A stretch of DNA of 64,000 nucleotides from Hyparrhenia diplandra (GCA_015847255.1 JADLZK010011198.1:418994-482993), one strand, 5' to 3'; numbered from the stretch's first letter, positions 22,871 through 34,926 are shown. Numbers and translations: made by a program. Notes: generated by a model not told the origin, from the letters alone.

Positions 22871-23209
22871 CTAACGAAGGCAAACAAGAGATTAGAGCTC
22901 AAAGCAAAAACAGTCTTGCAATTGGCAAAAAAAAAAAAAAAAAGAAGGAAAACGGGAAAGAGATAAGAAAACGAGCCACGACCACGAGCCTACTCGAAGC
23001 ATCGTGATATGGTACAATAGAACGTTCCTCCCTCCCCTCCCTTTCTCGCCCCACCAAACCAAAACCCGCCCGGTTCTCACTTCTCGGGGTCCACTTCTGA
23101 TCGTCTGATCCGCTCCACGCGAGCTCCCCTTGTCCCCGGCTCCCCGCCTCCGCGCGCGCTCGCGCCCAAGCAAGTAGTAGCAGGCTAGCAGCAGAGCAAG
23201 CCTCCCCTG

Positions 23210-26200
23210 ATGGCTCTGGTGCCCTCAGGCTCGGGTGCCGGCCCGGTGATCGCCGAGGTGGCGATGAACGGCGGCGCCGATCCGAACGCGACCACCGTGC
23301 GCGCTACCGTCGTGCAGGCGTCCACCATCTTCTACGACACGCCCGCCACTCTCGGTGAGCACGCGCCAGTGTTCAAATCCCTTCTCTGTTCTGCGGCTGT
23401 TACTCCGTCAGTGCGCGTCTACGCAAGCTGTTCGTCTGATTGCCTCTTACGCGCGCACGGAGTTGGGGTGTGACGGCGCCGCCGCCGAGATTTTACTGTA
23501 CGAGTTGTTGAAATGGGGGAGAGGGTGGGTGGAGATGCCTAAGGAGGCTGATTCCATGGCGCTCCTGTGATGGAGAGCTCCTCACAGTAGCAGAGATGTA
23601 GGAGCCAGAGTGGAAGCTTCCCCCCTGCCTGTTGTTGTTTTAACTTATTAACTGAAATCGCAATTAAGCATTGAAGAAATTAAGTGGGATTACAGAAAAT
23701 AAAAGGTCCAGGACTTGAATGAATGGATCTGGTTGGATTCACTACATTTAGTTTCTTCTACAACACTTTAGATTCGTTTCTACTGTATTCTCTTGATTCT
23801 ACATAGAATTGATTAGTAGGTTAAAATAGTAGTCTAGTTCAACTTTTTTTTTTCACTGCATCTACTTAATTTCGATCAAGTCAAAATAAAAATAAAAAGA
23901 TAATTTTTCATTGAAAGAATCCATGAAGGGGAGAAAATTAATGGGAGAATAGATTTCTGTTTACAGTAAAAAGGGAAAAACAACTATCAATCTCCTTGCT
24001 TCTAGCTCATTACTTCAAAAATCTGTTCATTCTATACCATACATTTCACTGGAGGATCTTTAAACAGAAAAGAAAACACAATACTTGAGTTTAACTAAGG
24101 CTGCTATCAGAAGGGCAAGTTTCGATGATCGTGTGGGCATATATGTCCTGGTATTTGCTTTTGCGTGACTGGTTTAAAGAAACTGCAGATAGTGTAATCT
24201 GAGTGAAATGTTTTTCTACTAATGTCATTGTGCTTCAAGGCTTGCCATTGTAGTGGGCTGTGTTCTGGATAATGTTTTTCCAAGTTCTATGTTGTTCACC
24301 GCATCCAATCAATGCCATTGCCCAGGAGAGGAATAGGGATGAATAATCTACTTTTACCTGGATATTATTAATATTGTTGGGAGGGAAAGAAGCATTTCAA
24401 TGAACTTATATATATAAATATGGATGTGTTACGAACTATTTTCTCTACAGATAAAGCAGAGAGATTGATAGCAGAGGCTGCTGGGTGCGGTTCGCAGTTA
24501 GTTGTCTTTCCGGAAGCTTTTATTGGAGGCTATCCACGTGGATCTACATTTGGCTTTGGGATCAGTATTAGTATTATTAATCCAAAAGATAAGGGAAAGG
24601 AAGCGTTCCGGAGATATCATGCATCTGCTATAGATGTGCCTGGTACGTGGAAATATTATGGACATTTCTCTGCATTGTTATTAATTCTCTTATCATTGTT
24701 GAACTGGCTCTCCGGACACTTAAGGTGTTAATGCTTCTCCAAAAAAAGAGTTTTTTTGCCCCAATGTTGGAATATTGTTGTCTTCTTGTGGTTGATGTAT
24801 GGCAATCTGTTTAAGGTTTGTCCGGAAGAAGTTCTTCTAGGGACTTTCAGAATATATGCTAACTATTTGATAATTCTTTTCACTCTTCCTGATTCAGTTG
24901 ATGAAGTAGATGAACAAAAGTGCTTGTGCCTTGTGGTCTATAACTCTATATGTGGAAAACCATCTAAGTTGGCTCTTTTGTTGATACTTGGTAGTGCTGC
25001 TTCATCGACATGTTGGGACCAAGTCGTTCCATTTCTGGCATCGAGTTCTATTACCCAGTAACTTGAGATCATTTTTAGGTTTATGGACTAAATATTATAA
25101 TTATTTAGTTTTCGGTTTCTCACAGTCGATGCATATTCCATCTTTTTCATTACTATGGACATATAGTTTGTTTCGCTAGGTGTACATATCTACTTACTGA
25201 CAGAAGAATCTGCAGGTCCAGAGGTTACACGCTTAGCTGCTATGGCTGGAAAATATAAGGTTTTCTTGGTTATGGGGGTGATTGAAAGGGAAGGTTATAC
25301 CCTTTATTGTTCAGTGCTTTTCTTTGATCCTCTTGGCCGTTACCTGGGTAAGCACCACAAGCTCATGCCAACAGCATTAGAGAGAATTATATGGGGATTT
25401 GGGGATGGATCGACTATCCCTGTTTATGATACTCCACTTGGAAAGATTGGGGCGCTCATTTGCTGGGAAAATAAAATGCCACTTTTGAGGACAGCACTGT
25501 ATGGTAAAGGTAAGGATCAGACTCATGTTGATAAATTTCCAAGACAACTTACATTCATTGGATGGAAGCCTTGAAATGAAATGGACATAAACTATCAACG
25601 CAAGTCAGATAAGTAATTGCTGAAGAGGCATTGACACCAGAACATATATTGAGTTTCTTAGCTTATGTACTGTGCAGGTATTGAGATATACTGTGCCCCC
25701 ACTGCTGACTCAGGCCTGTTTGGCAAGCCTCCATGACACACATTGCTTTGGGGGGATGCTTTGTCTTGTCAGCAAACCAATTCTGTCGCAGAAAGGACTA
25801 CCCTCCCCACCGGAGTATGAGTTTGCTGGTTTAGGTGAAGAGCCATCTGCAGACACTGTTGTTTGCCCTGGAGGCAGCGTTATCATTTCTCCATCTGGAG
25901 AAGTCTTGGCAGGTCCCAACTATGAGGGAGAGGCACTGATTACAGCCGACCTTGGTAAGAATGCAAACACTATGTTTTGCTCATGCAGTCATGAATAGTT
26001 CTGTAGTGTTTGTGTTTCCATAGTTGTTTAAGTACCAATTTTAAAGTGTTGAAAACTAATATTGTACCATATTTCTTGTTGCGATTTGCAGACCTGGGAG
26101 AGATTGTTCGAGCCAAGTTTGACTTCGACGTGGTGGGCCACTACTCTCGACCTGAAGTCCTTAGCTTGTTAGTGAATGACCAACCACATCTCCCTGTGTC

Positions 26201-26264
26201 TTTCACGTCTACCGCTGAGAAGACTACAGCTGCCAAGAGTGACAGTGATGCTCAGTCTTACTGA
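23210..26264 (+). CDS. NIT4: NIT4-type nitrilase, tandem copy 3 (NIT4A-like), exon 4 indels
   Basis: Exons: 23210-23354, 24451-24642, 25216-25509, 25678-25954 and 26092-26264 (TGA). Expected product about 361 residues. Catalytic Glu in LVVFPEAFIGGYPRGS, Lys in GKHHKLMPTALERI, Cys in ALICWENKMPLLRT. Exon 2 is 12 bp longer than in copies 1 and 2 (GISISIINPKDKGKEAF instead of the shorter IGNRTAKGKEDF), the feature that most separates this copy. Exon 4 is 5 bp shorter than its paralogues, explained by three small losses: one base near 25710 (DS|GPVWQ expected RPVWQ), a Glu codon near 25750 (IAL-GG), and one C near 25806-25810 (CCTCCCC). Read straight, the frame is lost. Downstream, EYEFAGLGEEPSADTVVCPG and the last exon are normal. 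It is probably the NIT4A-type partner of the two B-type copies (inference). Sequence error is as likely as inactivation. Confidence 0.93.
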
Positions 26265-26296
26265 TTGTGTGGCCAAGAAACTATTATGTTGTATCG

Positions 26297-26318
26297 AAGC
26301 CTTGGTGAAGTCTTACCT

Positions 26319-26351
<33 letters not shown>

Positions 26352-26364
26352 CCTCGGTGAAGTC
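26297..26364 (+). repeat. Minimal retroposon insertion: 16-bp repeats around TTACCTC and poly(A)
   Basis: AAGCCTTGGTGAAGTC at 26297-26312 and AAGCCTCGGTGAAGTC at 26349-26364 (one mismatch) flank TTACCTC plus about 30 A. The insert lies about 35 bp after the stop of nitrilase copy 3, so inside its 3' UTR. Same architecture as 4240-4287. Confidence 0.75.
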
Positions 26365-26589
26365 GCTCAGCTCCTTTGGTTTGCTGTTTGTGTCTCGCGG
26401 ATGTGGGAGTTGTAGCTTTTGAACTCTAAAAATTCTCTTTAATTAATGTGGTGGAAAAAATGGTGGATGCAGTTATGTTCCTTGCAAAGTCTTGTGGTTG
26501 GTTGATAAACTCTGCCAGAACTATGAACCCTATTACTTTCGTTGCAGTTTTTCACCCAATTGGGTCGGTAGCAGGGGTCCCCACTTGTC

Positions 26590-27035
26590 CTTTTTTTTCT
26601 TTTTTAATTAAATGAAAGAATGACTGTACAGAGAGGATTACAAGGCATCTAGGTCCAAAAAGAAATGAAAAGAACAAGATTACATGAAGTAGCTATCTCT
26701 CCAGGATATAAGTGTTTGCTGCCTCAAGGGCTTAGCCTTGATACACACAAGGCTAAATTCATCCTTGAATCTTCTCTTCCAAGACCTCGAACTTGGCTGC
26801 TCATGATTGAAGATGACACCATTTCTTGTAACCCAAATTGTCCAGCAAGCAGTGAAGAAGATTTCTCTGAAAATGGGGTTGCCAAACTTTTCCCTTGCAT
26901 CAATTACCATGTCCAGCTGTAAACTTTGCATCAATTACCATGTCCAGCTGTAAACTAAGATTCCATTGGATGGGAATCGAATTCCAGCAGAGTTCACTGA
27001 AGGGGCACTCAAAGGAGTACCAAATGTTAATTGAT
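26590..27035 (-). mobile_element. 5'-truncated LINE, minus strand
   Basis: Minus-strand reading gives the end of a LINE ORF2: FECPFSELCWNSIPIQWNL near 27025-26955, then IFFTACWTIWVTRNGVIFN and WKRRFKDEFSLVCIKAKP (26934-26680). The poly(A) end appears as a T-run at 26591-26606. A 31-bp tandem duplication (26895-26956) interrupts the frame. TSDs were not identified with confidence. Confidence 0.82.
26895..26956. repeat. Tandem duplication, 2 x 31 bp, within the LINE
   Basis: A 31-bp unit starting TTGCATCAATTACCATGTCC is present twice in tandem inside LINE coding sequence, with at most one mismatch at the join. It repeats the coding stretch LQLDMVIDA and breaks the frame. Confidence 0.88.
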
Positions 27036-28869
27036 GGGATGCATATGTTGTTTTGTCTTGTTTTCTAAAAACTATGAATACTATTAAGAGTTACTAAGGA
27101 TTGGAGAACCAAATCTAAACATGATTTTAGCTCTAGTTAAGTATTAGCTATTCTCTCAACAACTAATAAAGGTCTTTAAAGAAGATCTACTGTGTCTAAT
27201 CTTTATGTCCATTCAGAATATCTTGTTGGAACTCAAGGGACATTCACTGGAACCTCCCTTACCACTCTCCGGTGTACATAATTGTCACGGGCCTGAACAC
27301 GAACAGCGTCATTTACTGTGTGTTTGGCACATGGCCAAGCTCTTTCCATTAGCTTACATTATTGAATTATTTGATTGGTATAAACCTGGCTAATTGGCTA
27401 ATCAAGCAAGAGATTTTTGCGTGTTGCTTGGTTCCTTTCACAGTAAATGTAAAATGGTATTAGTTCAAATCCATCTCCCACCGGTAATGTCGTGGTCATT
27501 TAAGTTTGTGTTACCACAAATACAACGAAACAACTTGGAACGAATGTTAGGGAGTACAAACTACAAAGCGTACCATATTCACATAATCACATTTCATGTA
27601 GCACTTTCATAAAAACAAAGACATTTTTGAATATATCCTTAGGTTACAAATAAGTAGTGTTTTAGAGTTGTCTTAGTTAATTGTTTCTAGACTAGTGTTG
27701 GGGAAGCCCAAATTCATATGGGCTAACTCACCATAAAAAGAGGTCCAATAAGAGCTAGTGTAGTGGCCAAACCTGAAACAACCGGGACGGTGAGCCTCCT
27801 GGATTTTGGATGTCTTTGTCTCCATGGGATGTAGAAAAACAACATGATTCTATAATAGAAGTCAATGGAGATAATCCGGTCAACATGATTCTATAATAGA
27901 AGTCAATGGAGATGATCCGGTTACGGCCCTAGATTGGTCTGCAAAATGAAATGAAATGGTGTTATTACTTTAGTATGGTAACTATTCATGCCTAGTTTGT
28001 CAGACATCTGGGTGACGGGGAGTTGGTAGTTTGGCATTTTGGTTTTCTCGGTTTTATTTATCACTGGATGGAAATTTCTCAGACTTGGCTTGAATGTATT
28101 TTATTACCCTAATTAAGTTTAGGAATGAGTTATGTTTCTGCATCATATTTTGTTGTGTGATGTCTCATGGTTTTGGATGCAATCTCATGGTATTTCTTTG
28201 TAGTTGGATTTTCACCGCCAGTGTGCTCTAATCTTGGCCATCGTGTTTGATCTATCTTGCGCTAGCATTTTCCCTAGTCGAACCGCCATACATAGCCCTT
28301 AGCCATGAATTTTCAAAATCTAGATTATATTCTAAAGGAGAATTTGAGCTTATTTGGCTTTCATATCCCGCATTTTTCAGAGGTGGATTGCGGTGTGGAA
28401 CTGTGGATGAATCGTATTAGATCTCTCTTTTTCTCTTCCGCCTTAGCAACAATGTTTCAAATGAACAATCGTCCGATCATGAGTTCTCTGCTCGACCTCT
28501 TCCACATCGCTCGCCAATTCGTTCGTGCTCGCAGGTGCAATTGCAGAGCTCACATCAAGATATAGGGTGGAGGTGGCAAACAATATAAAACCGTCGTACC
28601 TATAGATATAGGGGTGCATTTTTCCTAATAATACAGTAATACATATATCCGGCAAACTATAACAAATCTTCGTACCTATAGACCGTAAGTCCCCAATAGT
28701 GAAGCAGATACCGGATCATCAATCACTATGATTATGGACCACAACACTTTTGTCGACCTTGAGCACCGCCTATGTGCGTGTGGTCAGCATTGTGCTCAGG
28801 TTAGGTGCATACTGAATTAGCGTCACATCTGTACTACATGAATATTATGTATACACTATGAAATACTGA
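27036..28869. other. Intergenic, no gene recognised; contains a 2 x 41-bp tandem repeat
   Basis: AT-rich sequence with short unrelated ORFs only. At 27841-27881 and 27882-27922 a 41-bp unit starting AACATGATTCTATAATAGAA is duplicated with two differences. Nothing else supports a feature. Confidence 0.6.
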
Positions 28870-29155
28870 ATTAGAAAAAAAAATGAAAAAACACAAAATA
28901 ATGAGGTAAAATAAAAATGCAAAATATAAGCAAATAACATAAATACAAGAATCTAAATAAAATATAAAAAAGAGGGAGGAGTTGAAAATAAAGAAGAAAA
29001 ACAATAAAATAAAATAAAATCAAGAAAATAAATGACAATATAAATAAAAATAAAAACGCTAGAAAATAAAAAGTTATTTTTTGAGCAACAAATAAAAAAT
29101 AAATGGAAATAGAAGAAAGAAAAAGGAAAAGGAAAAAGAAAAGAAAAGAAAAGGA
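28870..29155. repeat. A-rich purine low-complexity tract
   Basis: About 285 bp consisting almost only of A with scattered T and G (ATAAAATAAAAT, GAAAAGGAAAAGG patterns). It ends about 250 bp before the EAPP-like start codon and could be nucleosome-depleted. Confidence 0.75.
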
Positions 29156-29402
29156 CATGCTAAGGCCTGTTAGGCTGGATGACTTCCCTTCGCGAGCCAC
29201 GTTACGTCGTACCTACTCAGTTGGGCTGCCGAACGTGCAGCCCCAGTTGGGCTGAATTAATGTTGCTGGAAAAAAAAGAAAAGCCGAAGGATGGTCGGCG
29301 CGCTGCTAGCGGCCACCTGGTCGCACGGGAAGATTCGGCAGGAGGGCTGGAACCGGAAAGAAGCACTACTGAAGCTGGGAGAGACGGCGCCGGCAAGGAG
29401 CC

Positions 29403-32121
29403 ATGGAGCCGGAGAAGGCCGGGGAGGCAGCGAAGCAGCCGATGGAAGCAGAGGCAGGAGACCCCGTGGATCCCCGCGAGCTAGGTGACTGCTTAATCCC
29501 CTCGGTTCGGTTCCCTCTGCTTCAGACGGCTAATTCTTCATATAGGCCCTTTTCTCTCTTTCTTCTCCGTAAACCCTACCTCTGCAATTCGTCCAAGAAA
29601 CAGGGGTTTCCTGCTCTGTTCTAGATCGGCTGAAGCATTGCCTCTGATTCGCCTTCTCTTTGTGTTATTTCCGTCTCTGATTTGCAGTGTCCAGCGATGA
29701 CGAGATCGACTACTCCGTCGAGCCCGAGTTCTACGACCCCGACCTAGATGACGTCGATGAGCGGTGGGTGGACAGGCAGAGGAAAGGCCGCACATCTGAC
29801 GCTGTGCTCAGCTGCCCCGCCTGTTTCACTACCCTGTGCTTGGATTGTCAGAGGTAATCTCTTTACTGGTTGATATATAATCCTATCGATTATTTAATAA
29901 TGTCTGCTCTCTGCAGTTTCAGTTTTTCTTATGGTAGATAAAACCTACCATTACTCACATCAGGACCATGGTACTACTGCCTTTGTGAAATAGGAGTTCT
30001 TATAATGTAATCAATTAATAAATTCACTGATAAATGTTCTGGAAATTTCATGTTTAGTCGTGTTTAGAGACCTTTTTCCTATTGGACTATTATATTACTA
30101 CATAATTCTGAAAGATACCTATCTTAATATGGAATGAAAACCACAGGAAGTGAGAAATCACCATGCTGTCAACTTACAGGAGCGTCTAATATCATAATAA
30201 CAATAAACATAGTTCATGGAGCTCTCTACCTTTGAAGATCACAGAATCATGGATGGTGTTTCGATGGCCTTGATTGTCCTTTTGCTTTATAGTTTCTCTG
30301 TTATTGATGTCTGAACACTTTGTAGTGCTGGGTGTTAAGTCTTTCTGGTAGATACAGTCTTTAAACTCATCTTTTTGTCTCACATGTTTGAGCAAGTTTA
30401 CCTGCTTTTTCTGTTTCAGGCAGGTAGTTAGCATTACCTAGGCTTGGTCATTTAAGTTTCTTGCCTGATACATTCTAAAAATTGTTGTATTTCGGTTATT
30501 CAGTTAATGGAAATGGGGAAGGTTCCTCGGTTCAAAAAAAAAAAATCTGAAAGATACTTATCTTAATATGGAATAAAAACCACAGGAAGTGAAATCACCA
30601 TGCTGTCAACTCACTAGGAGCATCTAATATCATAATAACAATAATAAAAAAATCTTATGGACTGTTGGCTGCAGGGATGCATCAATATTTCTAGCATTCA
30701 TGGTACCTTCTCATGTCTTCCTTGATAAGGAATCATAGGATTTGTTCATGCTATAAATTTGCTTGGACAATAAAGAGAATCCCAGGCATGCCATGAATCA
30801 GTAGATATAGTTTACCTCCTTGTTTCTGTGTTTATTTGAACAATATCTTTATGTTTGTTAGAAGCAGGATTTTACCAATATGCTATTTGCCTGTTTCGCT
30901 TAAGTATTGTTCTGATATACCTTTGTTTTCTCTGATTATCAAACACTATACTATACTGGTACTGCTAATTTTTTTGTAGAATAAATACCCGACGGTCAGT
31001 TGTCGGTCTAGGTGGAAGTTGGATGTCCATGGATGTCCAATGGATACTTTAGTTCAAAAAAAATTAACTAGGAAGAGATGGTCCCCCACCAAAATTTGAA
31101 TTTCTAGGTCATTTGTCAAAATCCATGGATGTCAAATTAGTTTAGCCTTCCACCTAGGTAGCTTTGTTGATGCTTGGACATAAGATCTAGGATAGTTCAG
31201 AGTAAGTCAACCTGAATATATGACTTATTACTATGAACATGTGCTGAACAGGGACGGGAAACTCAGATATGAAAAGAAAAGAAAAGAAAAAAACTTAACC
31301 AGTGGGGGGTAAGACAGCCCCCGGGCATTGCATTAAGAAGAAGACCTTTTCACGTAGGTGAAGAAACCCCGGAACCACTGCCCCACCCATACACAACGGC
31401 ACCGTAGCCCATGTAAGGCAACCATGACCAGGGCGGGCCTTAGACCCGTGCTTTGGCCATTGGACAAACGAAGGGATTTTTTTAACCCTAGCCTGAAATT
31501 TGCTCCCCGGGGTTGATCCCTGATCCCTTTTTTTTTATTGGACCTGAGGAGTGCCGTTGGGCTCCTCTAACCAACCTGGACTAGAGGCCCTTTGGCCCAG
31601 ATATGAAAAGAATCAGGGCATCTTGTTAATAAAGTTTGTTTGCGATAAATGTGGAAGCACTAATATATATGGCATCACTATACTGTTGTTTTTTGCACTG
31701 TTCAGAGATAACTTACTTTGTAGATTGTAATTTACTTGAACAGTTCTACTGTTTGGCTCTCTGCTATTGATCCTTGAGCGCTAAGCATTTATGATGATAT
31801 ATGGTTGATTTTTAAAACCTCAAATGGTTAATTTTATATGTTTTTTGTTAATGTTCAGGCATGAGAAGTATGTAAACCAGTACCGTGCAATGTTTGTTCG
31901 GAACTGCAAGGTCAAGACTGACCAGATCCTGCGTGAGGGCAAGAGCAAAAGGAAGAACCGCAAAGGAAAGGCTGCTGATCCAACTACTGCATCAGAAGGC
32001 GAAAGCAAGCAGGGGGCAAGCCTACCACCCTGTTTGCTGCGAGGTCTGCTCAACAGAGGTTGGAGTGTTTGACGAGGATGAGGTCTACCACTTCTTCAAT
32101 GTGATCCCTAGCAACTCCTGA
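29403..32121 (+). CDS. E2F-associated phosphoprotein (EAPP)-like protein, 1-bp indel in exon 3
   Basis: Small nuclear-type protein of the EAPP family. In animals EAPP binds E2F and modulates cell-cycle transcription; the plant role is not established. Exons: 29403-29484, 29688-29853 and 31859-32121 (TGA). Expected product 169 residues. Landmarks: acidic SSDDEIDYSVEPEFYDPDLD, DERWVDRQRKG, a CxxC pair in LSCPACFTTLCLDCQRHEKY, a basic segment KSKRKNRKGK, and the conserved C-terminus CCEVCSTEVGVFDEDEVYHF with FFNVIPSNS. The two CxxC-type pairs suggest metal binding. Exon lengths sum to one base too many: a G-run near 32011-32016 has one extra G, after which the straight frame reads into a false end near 32072. 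Removing one G restores YHPVCCEVC. Intron 2 is 2.0 kb and holds two retroposons. Confidence 0.9.
30107..30645 (+). mobile_element. Retroposon in EAPP intron 2 flanked by 100-bp direct repeats
   Basis: A segment of about 100 bp (TCTGAAAGATACCTATCTTA to ATCATAATAACAATAA) is present at 30107-30206 and 30546-30645 with a few mismatches and indels. Between them lie about 339 bp ending AATGGAAATGGGGAAGG then GGTTC and 12 A, typical of a LINE 3' end. The poly(A) abuts the right repeat exactly, so the repeats look like unusually long target-site duplications. Confidence 0.7.
31264..31612 (-). mobile_element. 5'-truncated LINE tail in EAPP intron 2, minus strand, 15-bp TSDs
   Basis: CAGATATGAAAAGAA is present at 31264-31278 and 31598-31612. 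The insert (about 319 bp) starts on the plus strand with AAAAGAAAAGAAAAAAACTT and then CAGTGGGGGGTAAGACAGCC and GGGCATTGCATTAAGAAGA. On the minus strand this reads as the common plant LINE 3' end. No coding potential remains. Confidence 0.72.
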
Positions 32122-34918
32122 AGATGTTCCGTGAACAGTTACTGTAGAATAGTTCATAGATCCATAGACGCTCCTGCTGTTCTGCAGTACCGCTGTCTTA
32201 TTTACTGTTTTGTATTGTGGATCAGCCTGCGGTATAAGTGAATTTAGGTTGTGTGGATAACCTGCATCTGTAGGGTACATTGATGTTTTTGTTTCTGCAG
32301 CATACTACGGTTTTGAAAGGGGATCTTTCGCTGTGATGGCTCTTTGGCGACCTGCCTCTTTGTTGTGACTGGTTGTGTGTTGATGCTTGTTATAGCAGCA
32401 ATTGATGATTGTTGGTACAAGTTGATGAGGTGTCAGGTCACTCAGGCGTGTACTCAGGTGATCCCACATGGGAACAAAAGCTAGCCTGGCCCAGGCCATT
32501 CCTCCTCCTTCAGATCCGTAGACGAGACAATGGCGCGTGCCCTCTGATCATGGGTAGATTGATTTGCCTTCAAAGACATTGGCGTGTCTGAATGAACATA
32601 AGTCATTGGGAATCGGCTTGCAGTGTGGAAAATTGCACATCGGCAATGAATTTGAAGCATCTGCTTGCAAGGCTGAAATTGAGCTGAAATCTAGCAGCAA
32701 ATTAATTGGAAATCAGTTGAATCCCCCTGTTATCTGATAAAAAATGTCTGTGGACGGGCCTCAGAATCTCACATCTGCAAGTAAAACCATGTTTTTGGAT
32801 TGGTCGATCGCCGACAAGACATGCCCCTTGATGGCCACCGAGGCGTTGCCGGGTGGGGTTGGATGAAATTATAGGCGGGCGCGGGCGAGGGCGAGGGCGA
32901 GGGCGAAGGCGCGCGGAGACATGAGACATGCAGATCATATCCAAAACTAGGAAGGCTGGTGGTCCGTCCATTCGCCTTCGCTTTCAGTACAGGTCATCGT
33001 CATCATCATGCTACCGGACCTAGTAGACCTGCATCTGCATGCTCGCTCGTCCTCGACCCGTATACGTCGTCGACGAACTCGAACATCTGCCCCAGTCCCA
33101 ACCAGCCACGCTCGATCTCTTTGCCGCGGAAAAACTAGTGTGAACCAATCAATTCAGACAGAGAAACCTCTTTCAAAGTCGTGTTAGGCGCCACACTGCC
33201 ACCACCTCCATATCCGGTTTTGGAATCCTAGCCTTCATACTGGTTTTGGCACCTTCGCCACATACGTCACCTCCATTCTGGTTTTGGTACCTTAATTTGT
33301 TTCATACATCACGGTCGCTGCACGGGCAGCATGCATGCATGCGTTTTTCCCTCGCGTGATCGCCGAGATTTCCTCCAGGTCGGCCGGAGCACACGGACGT
33401 GACCGACCGGCGGCCAGCCGGGCGGACACCGGAGTGCCGAGAACGAGCCGAAGAATCGTCATGAGTTGGCGTTGGATCGGCAAAAAGTTGCGCGTCAAGC
33501 CGTCCCGTCCATCTCATCCGTGCGCGCGCGCCCCAGGCCGGGGGCGGAGCACAGGGCACAGGGGGAGGGCACAGACACCGGCACCAGCATCGCATCGCAT
33601 CGCGCGCATGCAGGCACAGTGTCGACCCGTCGACGTCGCGTTTGCCCATTCAGGCGCAACGGGGGCGCATCTGTACGCACACGCACGGCACGGCCATGAT
33701 AACGATTTTTATTAGGGCGACTGACTTGGGTGAACTTGTCCACAGTCGCCTTCGCCCCAAGCAGTGTGCCCCATCACCCCATGTCCACGGTGGAGTCGAG
33801 TCAATCGCTCGCTGCCGATGAGCTTTTCGCGTGAAAAAACAGTCTCGACTCTCGTCTTGAGCCCCAGTCTCGACTCTCGAGTTTTATTTAAAAAGTTTCT
33901 TAATAAATATTACTTATTTTTGTTATGTAGCAATTTATCTTTAGAGATATTTTTATGTTATGATAAAATAAATTTATATTTATTTTTTAAAATAAGGCGA
34001 ATGATCAAAACCTGTGATAAAAAAAAAAAATCGCCTGAGACGGCATTCGCATCGCCTGAGCTAGCACAGACAGAGAGCCGGAAAGACAGAGAGGGAGGAC
34101 CTCGCATCTCGCCCAGCTCATCAGGCTTGCTGTGCCTGTGCGTGCACAGTTGATTTGTTTCACCACCCATCCATCCACACAAGATAAGCTTTGTTATATG
34201 AGCCCCGTGCTAATCCGATCCCCGGTTCATGCTCATGCCGATGTGATACGATGGTAGTAGGCCTAGCACTAGGCTAGCTACACTATTTGTAAAAAGACCT
34301 GCAGATTCCAGCAAATTTGTGAGAGCCGCTGGACCCCAGATTCCCATGTGCCCTGCCCCCTACGGGTACTGTGCCTACTGCACCTCTGCACCCCTCGGTC
34401 CTCTTCCACCCCTCTGCCTTGCACTTTCCTGCCATCCGTTCCATGCTCACTTTTTTTTCTCTCTCGCTCTACTAGTAGCTTGTTTACATCATCTAGATTA
34501 CGAGTTCAACTCAAATTTAGGTGACAAAAAGATTTTGGTCTGTTATGGATTGTGGATATATGTATTTTTTGAGAGGTACCAACAACTAGTTAGACTAGAC
34601 TAAAAATTAGATTATCCTCCTTTGTCCCGTCCATTTAGTCATGTGATGTAAATATAGACCTGTTTTTGTTTTTTAAATCATCTACAAACACAAAGTGTGC
34701 TTTATAGCTAATAATGAAACTCGTATGCTACCGTGCACATGTTTGATCTGACATTGTTTACCGGAGTTGTTTCTTTGTGCACGCATGGAACACGTGAACT
34801 GGCTAGAAAATTTTACTGTTTACTAACAAATTCCGTTTGAACGTATAGGCAGTGAAATTCCACTAGTTAGAATGGTAAAACACGCGGAATAAAGGTTTTC
34901 AAGTCTACATCAAGTCCA
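32122..34918. other. Intergenic, no gene recognised
   Basis: Contains the EAPP 3' region, a short (GCGAGG)-type repeat at 32878-32905, a GC-rich stretch 33300-33700 with overlapping ORFs on both strands that match nothing I know, and AT-rich sequence 33880-34010. Nothing further can be supported. Confidence 0.5.
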
Positions 34919-34926
34919 TTATAAAT
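34919..34926 (+). promoter_or_regulatory. Possible TATA box of the TCP gene
   Basis: TTATAAAT about 145 bp before the TCP start codon, followed by a C-rich leader. Placement is plausible for a grass gene with a leader of about 110 bp; no other evidence. Confidence 0.45.

Noticed and set aside
28871..29200. Minus-strand ORF rich in Phe and Leu
   Set aside because: It is the translation of an A-rich low-complexity tract, not a membrane protein gene.
33300..33740. Overlapping ORFs in a GC-rich patch
   Set aside because: All frames on both strands are open with no recognisable motif, no splice logic and no conserved start context.
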